Assembly (NCBI GenBank): GCA_039908105.1
Contig: JAMOBI010000031.1
Span: 1 to 64,000, forward strand
Reading direction: 5' to 3'
Source: Magnetaquiglobus sp039908105
Lineage (GTDB): Bacteria > Pseudomonadota > Magnetococcia > Magnetococcales > Magnetaquicoccaceae
DNA length: 64,000 nt
The position numbers and the translations under genes were made by a program. Position 1 is the stretch's first letter, and each line of letters starts with the position of its first letter. The notes under the pieces are model-generated. The model had not been told where the DNA came from. It worked only from the letters and a program-made list of their open reading frames with translations, and did no database searches. This document shows positions 35,246-44,253 of the stretch, in pieces.

Positions 35246-36343
35246 TGCGACATCCGCCAGACCAAGCTCTTTGATGGAGGAGACGGTCTTGACGCTGGCC
35301 CGTTGAACAGAGGAAGAGACAGGGGGCTTGGCGCTCTGGGACTTGTTGGTCAAACTCTCTTTGCTCGGAAAGGCCACCTGTTCGGCCTCGCCAATACCGG
35401 TGGCAACCACGGTCACACGCACCGAATCCTCCATTGATGCGTCGATCACCGCGCCTACCACAATGTTGGCATCATCGTGCACCATGTCTTTGACCACGGT
35501 GACCGCCTCATCGACCTCCTGGAGGGCCAGATTGTACCCGCCGGTGATGTTGATGAGCACGCCGCGCGCGCCGTGAATGGAGATCTCGTCGAGCAGAGGG
35601 CTGGAGATGGCCTGGGTGGCGGCATCGAGCGCCCGCGTATCGCCCGTGGCCTCGCCAGCGCCCATCATCGCGTGACCCATCTCGTCCATCACCGTGCGCA
35701 CATCGGCAAAGTCCACATTGACCAGACCCGTGATGGTGATCAGATCGGTGATGCCGCGCACGGCTTGCAACAACACGTCGTCCGCCTTGCGGAACGCTTC
35801 AAGAATGGTGGTGTTTTTTCCGACAATGGAAAGCAGCTTCTGGTTGGGGATGGTGATGACGGTATCAACGTGATCGCGCAGCTCCTTGAGCCCCTCTTCC
35901 GCGTACTGCATCCGACGGCGACCCTCAAAGCCGAACGGTTTGGTAACCACCGCCACCGTCAGAATGCCCAGCTCCTTGGCGATCTGTGCGATCACCGGCG
36001 CGGCCCCGGTTCCAGTACCGCCGCCCATGCCGGCGGTGATGAAGACCATGTCGGCTCCGTACATGGCCTCCTTGATGCTCTCCAGGCTCTCCTCGGCGGA
36101 GCGCCGGCCCACTTCCGGTTTGGCCCCGGCGCCCAGACCACGCGTGATGTTGGTGCCGATCTGCAACCGGGTTGGTGCGAAATTGCGCGCCAAAGCCTGG
36201 GCATCGGTGTTGGCCACAATGAATTCCACCCCTTCGAGCTGGGCCTGGATCATGTTGTTGATGGCATTGCCGCCGCCACCGCCAACGCCGATGACCTTGA
36301 TGTGCTGCAACGGTTCCGCCGTTGTCTCGAATTCAATGGACAT
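35222..36343 (-). CDS. ftsZ: Cell division protein FtsZ (C-terminus frameshifted)
   Basis: 373 residues as read. A tubulin-like GTPase that builds the division ring: GTP-binding signature GMGGGTGTGAAPVIA, N-terminal VIGVGGGGGNAINNM and the T7 loop NVDFADVRTVM. The globular domain is complete (about residues 10-320). The last residues GTVQQ are not family-like, because the frame is lost at a CT run, and the conserved tail peptide lies in another frame (35176-35245). Located after ftsA at the end of the dcw cluster. Confidence 0.93.
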   Translation of the reverse strand: MSIEFETTAEPLQHIKVIGVGGGGGNAINNMIQAQLEGVEFIVANTDAQALARNFAPTRLQIGTNITRGLGAGAKPEVGRRSAEESLESIKEAMYGADMVFITAGMGGGTGTGAAPVIAQIAKELGILTVAVVTKPFGFEGRRRMQYAEEGLKELRDHVDTVITIPNQKLLSIVGKNTTILEAFRKADDVLLQAVRGITDLITITGLVNVDFADVRTVMDEMGHAMMGAGEATGDTRALDAATQAISSPLLDEISIHGARGVLINITGGYNLALQEVDEAVTVVKDMVHDDANIVVGAVIDASMEDSVRVTVVATGIGEAEQVAFPSKESLTNKSQSAKPPVSSSVQRASVKTVSSIKELGLADVALSGTVQQ

Positions 36344-36376
36344 GAAAATCCCCTTCCAGAAAAATGACGCGCAAAA

Positions 36377-37618
36377 TTAAAACAGACCGCCAAACCAGTC
36401 ACGCATGCGCTGGAATACGTTTTTGATCGGTAAACCACCGGGTTCGGGTTGCATGCGGCGTCCCATCTCCCGTTCGTTGCGGCTGGCAAACTGCACCAGA
36501 CCGACCGCTGTGGCATAGACCGGACTGGAGACCACGTCGGTCAATCCGCCCACCCCTTGCGGCATGCCGCGTCGCACCGGTTTGTTGAACACCTCTTCGG
36601 CCAGCTCGACCATGCCTTCGGTGATCGACGAACCACCAGTCAATACCACGCCTGCGGCAATATGCTCCTCGTAACCGGAGCGAGCGATCTCACGGTTGAC
36701 CAGGGTGAAGAGTTCTTCGACGCGCGGTTCGATGATTTCGGCCAGAATGTGTCGGGAGAGGGAGCGGGGTTTGCGATCGCCGATACTCGGGACTTCGATC
36801 GTCTCTTCGGGGTTGACCATGGCAGCCAGAGTGCAACCGTAATTGCGTTTGAGCTGTTCGGCCTCGCGGGTCGGGGTGCGCAATCCAACGGCGATGTCAT
36901 TCGTGAGGTGATCTCCACCGATGGCCAAAACCGCCGTATGCTTGATGTGTCCTTCGGAGAAGATGGCGATATCGGTTGTGCCACCGCCGATGTCCAGCAG
37001 GCAGACCCCCAACTCTTTTTCGTCGGCGGTCAACACCGCCTCGGAGGAGGCCAGCTGTTCGAGAATGATGTCACCGACATCCAGACCGCAGCGGTTGACG
37101 CATTTGACTATGTTCTGCGCCGAGGCGACCGCGCCGGTGACGATGTGCACCCGTGCCTCCAGGCGCACACCGTGCATGCCGAGAGGTTCCTTGATGCCGT
37201 CCTGGCCATCAAGGATGTACTCCTGCGGGATGACGTGCAAGATTTCGCGATCCATGGGGATGCTCTGCGCACGCGCTGCATCGAGAACCCGAACAACGTC
37301 ACTCTGGGTCACCTCCCCTTCGCGTGTCGCCACCACCCCGTTGGAGTTGCCGCTTTTGATGTGGCCACCCGCGATGCCAGCAAAGACCATGTTGATCTCC
37401 ACGCCGGCCATCATTTCCGCCTCCTCGACGGCCATGCGGATGCTCTCCACCGTGGAGTCGATGTCAATGACCACGCCCTTGCGCAGGCCGCGTGATGGAT
37501 GGGTGCCGATGCCGATGATATCCAGTCGTCCGTCGGGTTGCACATCGGCGACCACGCAACAGATCTTGGTGGTGCCGATATCCAGGCCGACGATCAGGTT
37601 TTGGTCCTGTTTGGGCAT
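36377..37618 (-). CDS. ftsA: Cell division protein FtsA
   Basis: 413-residue actin-like ATPase that tethers FtsZ to the membrane. Phosphate-1 motif VGLDIGTTKICCVVAD, the 1C domain, phosphate-2 LLDIGGGTTDIAIF and adenosine motif VVLTGGSSITEGM. The C-terminal amphipathic membrane-targeting helix is VFQRMRDWFGGLF. Start ATG 37618 (MPKQDQNLIVG). It follows ftsQ after about 135 bases and precedes ftsZ by 33 bases. Confidence 0.95.
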   Translation of the reverse strand: MPKQDQNLIVGLDIGTTKICCVVADVQPDGRLDIIGIGTHPSRGLRKGVVIDIDSTVESIRMAVEEAEMMAGVEINMVFAGIAGGHIKSGNSNGVVATREGEVTQSDVVRVLDAARAQSIPMDREILHVIPQEYILDGQDGIKEPLGMHGVRLEARVHIVTGAVASAQNIVKCVNRCGLDVGDIILEQLASSEAVLTADEKELGVCLLDIGGGTTDIAIFSEGHIKHTAVLAIGGDHLTNDIAVGLRTPTREAEQLKRNYGCTLAAMVNPEETIEVPSIGDRKPRSLSRHILAEIIEPRVEELFTLVNREIARSGYEEHIAAGVVLTGGSSITEGMVELAEEVFNKPVRRGMPQGVGGLTDVVSSPVYATAVGLVQFASRNEREMGRRMQPEPGGLPIKNVFQRMRDWFGGLF

Positions 37619-37753
37619 GCTCAACCCGAAATCTTGTGTTGATCCGTGCCCCGGAGGGCGTCCGATGCGCAAAGCGCGAATTCGTGATCCAATATGGCAG
37701 CGCGCTGGACGCGCCATCCAATCCGGCAGTCCGTTCCGGAACGGTTCGGGGCT

Positions 37754-38497
37754 TCAGGTGCTCGGAGTGCGTTTGTGTTCACCCTTTTCAGGACGCACGG
37801 GTTCCGGAGGGGGTTCCGGACGAATGGCGATCCGATTGGCGATGCGCAACTCAACTTGACGAATACGAAGATCCAATATCTTGTAACGTTTCTGTAACCT
37901 ATGCAAGAGACTAAGTTCCTGTTCCGCACGATTCGATAATAATAACTTGACACCCTTGCGCGTGTACAGGGTCCATCCACCACCCGGCATGCCGACCGCC
38001 TCGGAGATCTGATCTTTGATCCAGGCCTGTTTGTCCAGCAAATTCAACAACCAAACGGTTTCTGCCGCCTGATGGGGACCGGGCAGTGGGGTAATCACCG
38101 GCAACAACAGCGGATCCCCTTTTTCAAAGGGCTTGATCGGTATGCCGTACTCGTCGAGCACCATCAGGCGTTCGCCCTGACGACTCAAACCCACCGCGCT
38201 CTTCTCTGAGAGCGCTACCGTCAACGTGGACGGAAAAATCCGTTTCACCCGCACCGTGTGGATCCAGGGCAATGCCAGCAGGCGGGCGCGTACCACCTCG
38301 GGATCGATGCCGAGCAGATTGGTCCCCTTGGGCGTCTCCATGGCTTGCAAGGCCACCTGGTTGGGAATGTTCACCAGACCCCGGATGTGGATCGTCTCCA
38401 ATGGAAACCAGTTCGACTGCTTGAGCGTCTCCCACCCCTGGCGACCGAGCAAGGTCGCCAGAATCAGTATCAGCAGGCTCAACAGGAGGCGCGGCAT
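37754..38497 (-). CDS. ftsQ: Cell division protein FtsQ
   Basis: 247 residues: one N-terminal membrane helix (LLLSLLILILATLLG), a POTRA domain (WFPLETIHIRGLVNI...) and a beta domain (SEKSAVGLSRQGERLMVLDE). It links early and late divisome proteins via FtsB/FtsL. It overlaps the ddl 3' end by 19 bases. Confidence 0.92.
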   Translation of the reverse strand: MPRLLLSLLILILATLLGRQGWETLKQSNWFPLETIHIRGLVNIPNQVALQAMETPKGTNLLGIDPEVVRARLLALPWIHTVRVKRIFPSTLTVALSEKSAVGLSRQGERLMVLDEYGIPIKPFEKGDPLLLPVITPLPGPHQAAETVWLLNLLDKQAWIKDQISEAVGMPGGGWTLYTRKGVKLLLSNRAEQELSLLHRLQKRYKILDLRIRQVELRIANRIAIRPEPPPEPVRPEKGEHKRTPST

Positions 38498-39462
38498 CTC
38501 TGCAACCCGGCTCCCGCCAGAATCCGCTCCGCCAGCTCCTCAAACGACAATCCGGTCGCCGCCGCTGCCTTGGGCGCCAGACTGGTGGCGGTCATCCCCG
38601 GCAGGGTGTTGATCTCCAGCACCCATGGGGTGCCATCCCCATCCACCATCAGATCCACCCGGTACAACCCGCGACAGCCGGCCACCCGTCCGGCTTCATG
38701 ACCCATGCGCGTGGCGCGCTCCATGGTGGCCCGATCCACGCTCTCCGGCGGGATCAGATAACGGGTCTTGCCCGAGGCATACTTGGCGTGATAATCGAAA
38801 AATCCGTCCGAGGGGCGGATTTCGATCAGCGGGAGCGGGATGTCGTTGAGCACCGCCAGCGTCAACTCCGGTCCGATGATCTCCTCTTCCACCAGAATAC
38901 GCACCTTGCCGGGTCCAGCCGCCTTGGCCGCGCTTTTCAGTGCTCCCTTCAAGCCGGCTCGATCCGCCACCCGACTGATGCCCACGCTCGATCCGGTCTC
39001 CGTCGGCTTGACGAAAAAGGGCGGATTGAGCGCAATCTCCGGCAGATCGGCGAGCGGATCTTCGGTATCGATTTCGATCTCTTCCCACGGAGGGGTGGGA
39101 ATGCCGGCATCGCGAAACAGTCGCTTGCTGGCGATTTTGTTCATGCAGATCGCCGAGGCGCCCACGAACGAGCCGGTATAGGGGATCGCCAGGGTCTCCA
39201 ACAACCCCTGAATCGTGCCATCCTCGCCGCCTTCGCCGTGCAGCGCCAGCACCGCTGCGGCCACCCGGTTCCCGATGAGCTGTGCCGGCAGTTCGCGCCC
39301 GTTGGCCGGATCAATGGGCAGGGGATTCCAGCCGCGTTTTTCCAAGGCGTTCAAAAGCGCGCTACCGCTTTTCAAGCTCACCTCACGCTCCGGAGAGGCG
39401 CCTCCCATCAAAACCGCGATCCGTTGTCCCTCGGCCAGGGCTGCTTTGAGTTGCTCCAGCAT
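38479..39462 (-). CDS. ddl: D-alanine--D-alanine ligase
   Basis: 327-residue ATP-grasp enzyme making the D-Ala-D-Ala dipeptide. N-terminal VLMGGASPEREVSLKSG, the serine loop TGSSVGISR, and C-terminal metal-binding DGDGTPWVLEINTLPGMTATSL-like region with LEINTLPGMT. ATG at 39462 follows GGGAGTGAG; ATG at 39483 inside the murB end is an alternative. Confidence 0.95.
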   Translation of the reverse strand: MLEQLKAALAEGQRIAVLMGGASPEREVSLKSGSALLNALEKRGWNPLPIDPANGRELPAQLIGNRVAAAVLALHGEGGEDGTIQGLLETLAIPYTGSFVGASAICMNKIASKRLFRDAGIPTPPWEEIEIDTEDPLADLPEIALNPPFFVKPTETGSSVGISRVADRAGLKGALKSAAKAAGPGKVRILVEEEIIGPELTLAVLNDIPLPLIEIRPSDGFFDYHAKYASGKTRYLIPPESVDRATMERATRMGHEAGRVAGCRGLYRVDLMVDGDGTPWVLEINTLPGMTATSLAPKAAAATGLSFEELAERILAGAGLQRCRASC

Positions 39463-39473
39463 GGCGTTGCGGC

Positions 39474-40391
39474 TCACTCCCATCCGACGAATTTGACCTC
39501 CGGTTCCAACAGGATACCGAACCGATCGGCCACGGTCTGACGTGCCCGATCGATCAAGGCGCGCATGTCGCAAGCCGTGGCCTGGCCCAGATTGACAAAA
39601 AAATTGCAATGCATCGGCGATACCTCGGCATCCCCGATGCGCACCCCCCGCAATCCGGCCCGATCCAAAAGCTCCCAGGCTTTGGCACCCGAGGAGGGAT
39701 TCTTGAAAACGCTCCCGGCACTCGGCCAGGCCAACGGTTGACTTGAGCGCCGCCGCTGGTTGAAAGCACGCATCCGTTCACGCACGCGCGAGGGTTCGTC
39801 CGGCCAAAACCGGAACCGGGCGCCGGTGAAGATCCAGTTGGCATCGATTGCGCAATGGCGGTAGTTCATCCCCAACGCCGCAACCGGCAGAACGTGACAC
39901 CCGCCTGCCGGATCGATCAAATCGGCCTCGATCACCAGATCCCGGATCTCGCCACCGTGCGCGCCGGCGTTCATGCGCAATGCACCGCCGATACTGCCCG
40001 GAATCCCGGCTAGAAACTCCGCCCCCGTCAATCCCAGACGTCTGGCAAAGTGCGCCAGCGCTTGTGTCGTGGCCCCGGCATCGGCATGAACGATCGTTGC
40101 CCCCTCTGGTTTCAAGGATTCGGTAATAGTATAAATCCGATTCATGCCCCGGGTCAAATCCATAACTGCGCCTTGAATACCTTTATCGCAAATTAACAGA
40201 TTGCTGCCGCCACCCAGGGTGACGCGGGAGAGCATTTCTGGCCATTTATTAAGCAGTGAGGCGATTTCGGCGGGGTTTGCCGGCGTGATCAGCCAGCGGG
40301 CCGGACCTCCGATGCGCCAGGTGGTGCGCGGTTTGAGTGGTACATCCTTAAGCACCGGATGGGTGAGGGGAACGTGAGCGAAGGGGTTCAT
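39474..40391 (-). CDS. murB: UDP-N-acetylenolpyruvoylglucosamine reductase
   Basis: 305-residue FAD enzyme of UDP-MurNAc synthesis. TTWRIGGPARW, FAD loop GGGSNLLICDKG, GIPGSIGGALRMNAGAHGGE and the substrate-protonating Ser in GSVFKNPSSG. It sits 20 bases downstream of murC and is followed by ddl, the usual dcw order. Confidence 0.95.
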   Translation of the reverse strand: MNPFAHVPLTHPVLKDVPLKPRTTWRIGGPARWLITPANPAEIASLLNKWPEMLSRVTLGGGSNLLICDKGIQGAVMDLTRGMNRIYTITESLKPEGATIVHADAGATTQALAHFARRLGLTGAEFLAGIPGSIGGALRMNAGAHGGEIRDLVIEADLIDPAGGCHVLPVAALGMNYRHCAIDANWIFTGARFRFWPDEPSRVRERMRAFNQRRRSSQPLAWPSAGSVFKNPSSGAKAWELLDRAGLRGVRIGDAEVSPMHCNFFVNLGQATACDMRALIDRARQTVADRFGILLEPEVKFVGWE

Positions 40392-40411
40392 GCGGCGACC
40401 TGGGTGATCAA

Positions 40412-41815
40412 TCAGGCCGCCGCGAAATCCCGCGCCCGGTGCGAAATGCTGCCCGCACCCAGAAACAGCGTCACATCACCGGGCTTGAGCAGCGCTTCGA
40501 GTGCTTCGCGCCAGTTTTCGCCGCCGGGCAAGGGGAGAGTCTCGATGCTGCATTTTTCGCGGATGCCGCGCACCAGTGGGGTCTGACCCCCTTTGTCGAG
40601 CGGGCCGGGCGGCGGGGATTCCCCTGCCGGGTAGATGCGATCCACCAGCACCAGATCGGCCTGGGTGAAGCAGGTGAGAAACTCCGGGAAGAGATCCTGG
40701 ACCCGCGAGTAGCGATGTGGCTGGAAGATGGCCACCAGGCGCCGGTTGGGATAGGCTTCGCGCGCTGCCGCCAGCGTGGCGCGGATCTCCGAGGGGTGGT
40801 GGGCGTAATCGTCGATGATCACCCGCTCCACACTCTCTTGTAAAATATCGAAGCGGCGTCGTACCCCTTTGTAACGATCCAGTGCGCGGGCGATCACCTC
40901 CCAGGGGATATCCAACTCGTGTGCCACGGCAACTGCGGCCAGGGCGTTCTGAACGTTGTGGTGACCCGGCACTGGCAGCGCCAGCTCCCCCAGCGGGTGT
41001 GGTGCGCCGTCGTGGTGGTCCGGATCTTTCAAAAGCACGGTGAAACGGGTGCGTCCCTCCTCGCGGCGAATGTTGACCGCCTGCAGATCGGCCCCGTCCC
41101 CCAATCCATAGGTGATGATCCGTTTCTCCTCCAACCGACTGACCAGGGCCGCCACCTGCGGATGATCGTGACAGAGCACCGCCAGGCCGTAGAAGGGGAT
41201 CTTTTCGACGAAACTGAAATAAGCCTGTTTGACCGCCTCGAAGCTCTGGTAGAACTCCATGTGTTCCGGATCCATGTTGGTCACCACCGCGATGGTCGGA
41301 AAGAGTTTCAAGAAGGTGCCATCGCTCTCGTCGGCCTCGGTGACCAGAAAGTCGCCGGTGCCCAGACGGGCATTGCTGCCGAACGCTTTGACCACGCCGC
41401 CGTTGACCACCGTGGGATCCATGCCGGCCTCGCCCAACAGTGTGGCGGTCATCGAGGTGGTGGTGGTCTTGCCGTGGGTGCCGGCGATGGCGATGCCGTA
41501 TTTCATGCGCATCAACTCAGCGAGGATCTCGGCGCGGCGCGCGACCGGAATACGCAGTCGTTTGGCCTCTGAGATCTCCGGATTGTCGGTAGTGATCGCC
41601 GAGGAGCGCACCACCACATCGGCGCTGCGCACATGTTCGGCGGCATGGCCGATGCGGATATCGGCCCCCAGCCCCTTCAGGCGTTGCACCGAGGCATTTT
41701 CGGCCATGTCCGAGCCCGAGACCTGATAGCCCAGATTGAGCAGGACTTCGGCGATGCCGCTCATGCCAATGCCGCCGATGCCCACGAAGTGGAGCTTGCG
41801 GATTTTGTCGTACAT
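40412..41815 (-). CDS. murC: UDP-N-acetylmuramate--L-alanine ligase
   Basis: 467 residues. N-terminal FVGIGGIGMSGIAEVLLNLG, ATP P-loop AGTHGKTTTTSM and the central VTEADESDGTF. It adds L-Ala to UDP-MurNAc. Followed by murB. The upstream gap to murG (41816-42021) contains a two-hairpin repeat variant. Confidence 0.95.
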   Translation of the reverse strand: MYDKIRKLHFVGIGGIGMSGIAEVLLNLGYQVSGSDMAENASVQRLKGLGADIRIGHAAEHVRSADVVVRSSAITTDNPEISEAKRLRIPVARRAEILAELMRMKYGIAIAGTHGKTTTTSMTATLLGEAGMDPTVVNGGVVKAFGSNARLGTGDFLVTEADESDGTFLKLFPTIAVVTNMDPEHMEFYQSFEAVKQAYFSFVEKIPFYGLAVLCHDHPQVAALVSRLEEKRIITYGLGDGADLQAVNIRREEGRTRFTVLLKDPDHHDGAPHPLGELALPVPGHHNVQNALAAVAVAHELDIPWEVIARALDRYKGVRRRFDILQESVERVIIDDYAHHPSEIRATLAAAREAYPNRRLVAIFQPHRYSRVQDLFPEFLTCFTQADLVLVDRIYPAGESPPPGPLDKGGQTPLVRGIREKCSIETLPLPGGENWREALEALLKPGDVTLFLGAGSISHRARDFAAA

Positions 41816-41851
41816 GGGTCGAACCTGTCCGTGGTCGTGAAGGAAAAATTG

Positions 41852-41945
41852 ACGGGGGTCCGGGGGCGATTATCGCCCCCGGTAGGGGTTTGGGGACAAA
41901 GTCCCCAAGGTTTTGACTTTGAGGCTGATTATAGCGCGTTTCTCA
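41852..41945 (-). repeat. Two-hairpin module variant of the structured element
   Basis: Read on the minus strand: gcgctataatcagcctcaaa, gtcaaaacc, then hairpin ttggggactttgtccccaa and hairpin ccgggggcgataatcgcccccgg. Same layout as the right half of copy 2 (12530-12604), with different arm sequences. It lies between murG and murC in the dcw cluster. Confidence 0.7.
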
Positions 41946-42021
41946 CGATAACTTCCCGGCTCCTGCCGGGGGTGTACCGCTCTTAAAGCCCCCCTGCACA
42001 GTTGGGAGTTGAGCTGTTTCA

Positions 42022-42212
42022 TCATTCCGTCAATTCAAGAATCTCATCCATCATCGCCCGTGCTGCCTGGGGACGCGCCAACCCGCACGCTCTCTCCCCA
42101 GCCACACGCAACGACTCCGGATCGCGGAAGCGCTCCCGCAAAAACGTGGTCAGCCAGGACACGTTAAAATGTTTTTGCTCCCGGGTCCAGGCTCCACCTG
42201 CTTGGGGGGACC
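42022..42212 (-). pseudogene. murG: MurG C-terminal fragment, out of frame
   Basis: In another frame from the preceding murG reading, QAGGAWTREQKHFNVSWL continues to FLRERFRDPESLRVAGERA and a stop at 42022-42024, which matches a MurG C-terminal helix layout. The piece expected between RPALLVPP and AGGAW (about 15 residues, holding the UDP-GlcNAc-binding DxxQxxNA region) is absent. The simplest reading is a deletion of roughly 45 bases that also shifted the frame. Confidence 0.7.
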
Positions 42213-43066
42213 AACAAGGCGGGACGCCCGATGGCGGCAAGCTCGGCAACCGATGAGGCGCCGGCACGGCTGATCACCAGGTGGGCCTCGCGATAGGCCC
42301 GGGCCATCTCTTTAAAAAAAGGAGCGGTATCAGCCTCGATGCCGGCAGCACGATAGCGCTCCCGCACGATTTCCAGATCCTCCGGGCGCGCCTGCTGACG
42401 CACGGACAGGCGCCAACCCTCCTGGTGCAGCCGGATCAGCGCCTCGGGCACCACCTCGGTGAAGACATGCGCCCCCTGACTGCCGCCGAAGATCAGGATC
42501 CCAAACGGTTCGCCTTCTTGGGGCAGGGTGAGCGGCGGCACCTCGCGCAAGAAGATCTCGCGCACCGGATTGCCGGTCTCCACCGCCTGGCCTGGGGGGA
42601 AAAAGGTGGTGGCCTGGGCAAAACCGGTCAGGATCCGATCCGCGAAACGGCCCATGCGCCGGTTGGTGAGCCCCGGAATGGCATTTTGATCGTGCAACAG
42701 GGTGGGGATGCCGAGCAGGCGGGCCGCCAGCACCGCTGGTGCCGAGGCGTACCCCCCCATGCCGAGCACCGCGTGGGGTTGGAACTCCCGCAACACCCGC
42801 CGCGCGGCCAGAATCGCCAGCGGCAGACCGATCACGGTGCGGACGCGCGCCAGAAGAGCGCTCCCCTTGAGGCGTCCGACGGCCAGCGTCACCAGCTTTT
42901 TGTTGTGCTGTGGAATCAGGTGGCACTCCATGCCACCCTGGGCGCCGACAAAGAGGGTCTCGCCGCCGCCGGCCTCCCAGAGATCGGCCACGGCCAAAGC
43001 CGGAAAGAGGTGTCCGCCGGTGCCGCCGCCGGCCAACAGCAGCCGCTTGCCGGAGGGGGAGGACAT
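42164..43066 (-). CDS. murG: MurG glycosyltransferase, 5' part (disrupted)
   Basis: 300 residues as read, short of the usual ~355-360. N-terminal GGGTGGHLFPALAVAD, GMGGYASAPAV, FGGSQGAH and the acceptor/donor-site SRAGASSVAELAAIGRPALL are intact. After LLVPPS the frame runs into SRWSLDPGAKTF and stops. MurG adds GlcNAc to lipid I and is essential, so this is probably an assembly defect, or a nearby intact copy exists elsewhere. ATG at 43066 after GGAGGG. Confidence 0.88.
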   Translation of the reverse strand: MSSPSGKRLLLAGGGTGGHLFPALAVADLWEAGGGETLFVGAQGGMECHLIPQHNKKLVTLAVGRLKGSALLARVRTVIGLPLAILAARRVLREFQPHAVLGMGGYASAPAVLAARLLGIPTLLHDQNAIPGLTNRRMGRFADRILTGFAQATTFFPPGQAVETGNPVREIFLREVPPLTLPQEGEPFGILIFGGSQGAHVFTEVVPEALIRLHQEGWRLSVRQQARPEDLEIVRERYRAAGIEADTAPFFKEMARAYREAHLVISRAGASSVAELAAIGRPALLVPPSRWSLDPGAKTF

Positions 43067-44253
43067 CACGACCCTCCGTCACGACTGACCGCCCCGCTGC
43101 GTGCCTGGGCGGGAATGGTGCGTGAAAAGGCCAACAGCAGCCCGATGCAGGAGAGGGTGATCACCATGGAGGAGCCGCCGTAACTCACCAGCGGCAGGGT
43201 CAACCCTTTTGGGGGGAGCAGTCCCATCACCACCGCCATGTTGGCAACCGCCTGGGCAGCGATCAGGGTGGTGAGGCCCGCGCTGCTCAAGCGCACGAAC
43301 AGATCGTCGCTCAACCGGGCGATGAGCATCGCCCGCCACACCAGCAGCGCAAACAAAGCAATGATGATCAGAATCCAGATCAGACCCAGCTCCTCGCCGA
43401 TCACCGCAAAGATGAAATCGGTATGTGCTTCGGGCAGATAAAACTGTTTTTGCTGCCCTTCGCCAAGCCCGGCCCCCATCACCCCGCCGCTGCCAAACGA
43501 AATCAACGATTGGGCAAGCTGGAAGTCGCTGTTCAGCGGATCGTCCCAGGGATCGAGAAACGAGGTGACGCGCCGGAATCGGTAAGGGGCCATGATCACC
43601 CCCGCTGCAGCCAGAGGAATCGCCGCGCCGGCCACGGCGGTAATCCAGGAGAGCGGCATGCCGGCCACAAAAATCACCGTCATCACCACCAGGCCGCAGA
43701 TCAGCGTGGCGCCGAAATCGGGTTCGGCCATCAACAGGAGCGCTCCCAATCCGAAGAGTCCCAACAGCGGCAACAGTCCCTCCTTGAAATAACGCACCCG
43801 TTGCGGCTCCAAAGCCAGCAGATGAGAGACGTAGAGGATCAACGCGACTTTGAAGGGTTCCGAGGGTTGCAGCGTCAACAGGCGCAGGTTGATCCAGCGG
43901 CGTGCGCCACCCCCTTCCATGCCGATGCCGGGGATGAACACCAGAACCAACAGAAAGATCAACACCCAGAAAGCGGTGCGGCTCAAATTGCGGATGGTGG
44001 CGATCGGCAGCCGGCTCAACCAGGCCATGGCGCCCAGGCCAGCCAACGCAAAGATCGCGTTGCGCAGCGCATAGTGGGTGGAGTCGTCGTATTTTTTCAA
44101 GGCGATCGGGGTGGAGGCGGAGTAGACCATCACCAGACCGATCAACAGCAGGGCAAAGGCGGTTCCGGCCAGCCACAGATCGATGTGGCCGGCTCCCTTG
44201 CCGGCATCGGTGGGTTGTTCGCGCCACGGGGAGGTGGGTTTAGATGAGCTCAT
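43066..44253 (-). CDS. ftsW: Peptidoglycan polymerase FtsW (SEDS family)
   Basis: 395-residue protein with about ten membrane helices. SEDS features include LLIGLVMVYSAS, MEGGGARRWINL, FLDPWDDPLNSDFQLAQSL and the catalytic-loop region GLGEGQQKQFYLPEAHTDFI. It polymerises septal glycan with FtsI. ATG at 44253 lies inside the murD end. Confidence 0.94.
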   Translation of the reverse strand: MSSSKPTSPWREQPTDAGKGAGHIDLWLAGTAFALLLIGLVMVYSASTPIALKKYDDSTHYALRNAIFALAGLGAMAWLSRLPIATIRNLSRTAFWVLIFLLVLVFIPGIGMEGGGARRWINLRLLTLQPSEPFKVALILYVSHLLALEPQRVRYFKEGLLPLLGLFGLGALLLMAEPDFGATLICGLVVMTVIFVAGMPLSWITAVAGAAIPLAAAGVIMAPYRFRRVTSFLDPWDDPLNSDFQLAQSLISFGSGGVMGAGLGEGQQKQFYLPEAHTDFIFAVIGEELGLIWILIIIALFALLVWRAMLIARLSDDLFVRLSSAGLTTLIAAQAVANMAVVMGLLPPKGLTLPLVSYGGSSMVITLSCIGLLLAFSRTIPAQARSGAVSRDGGS

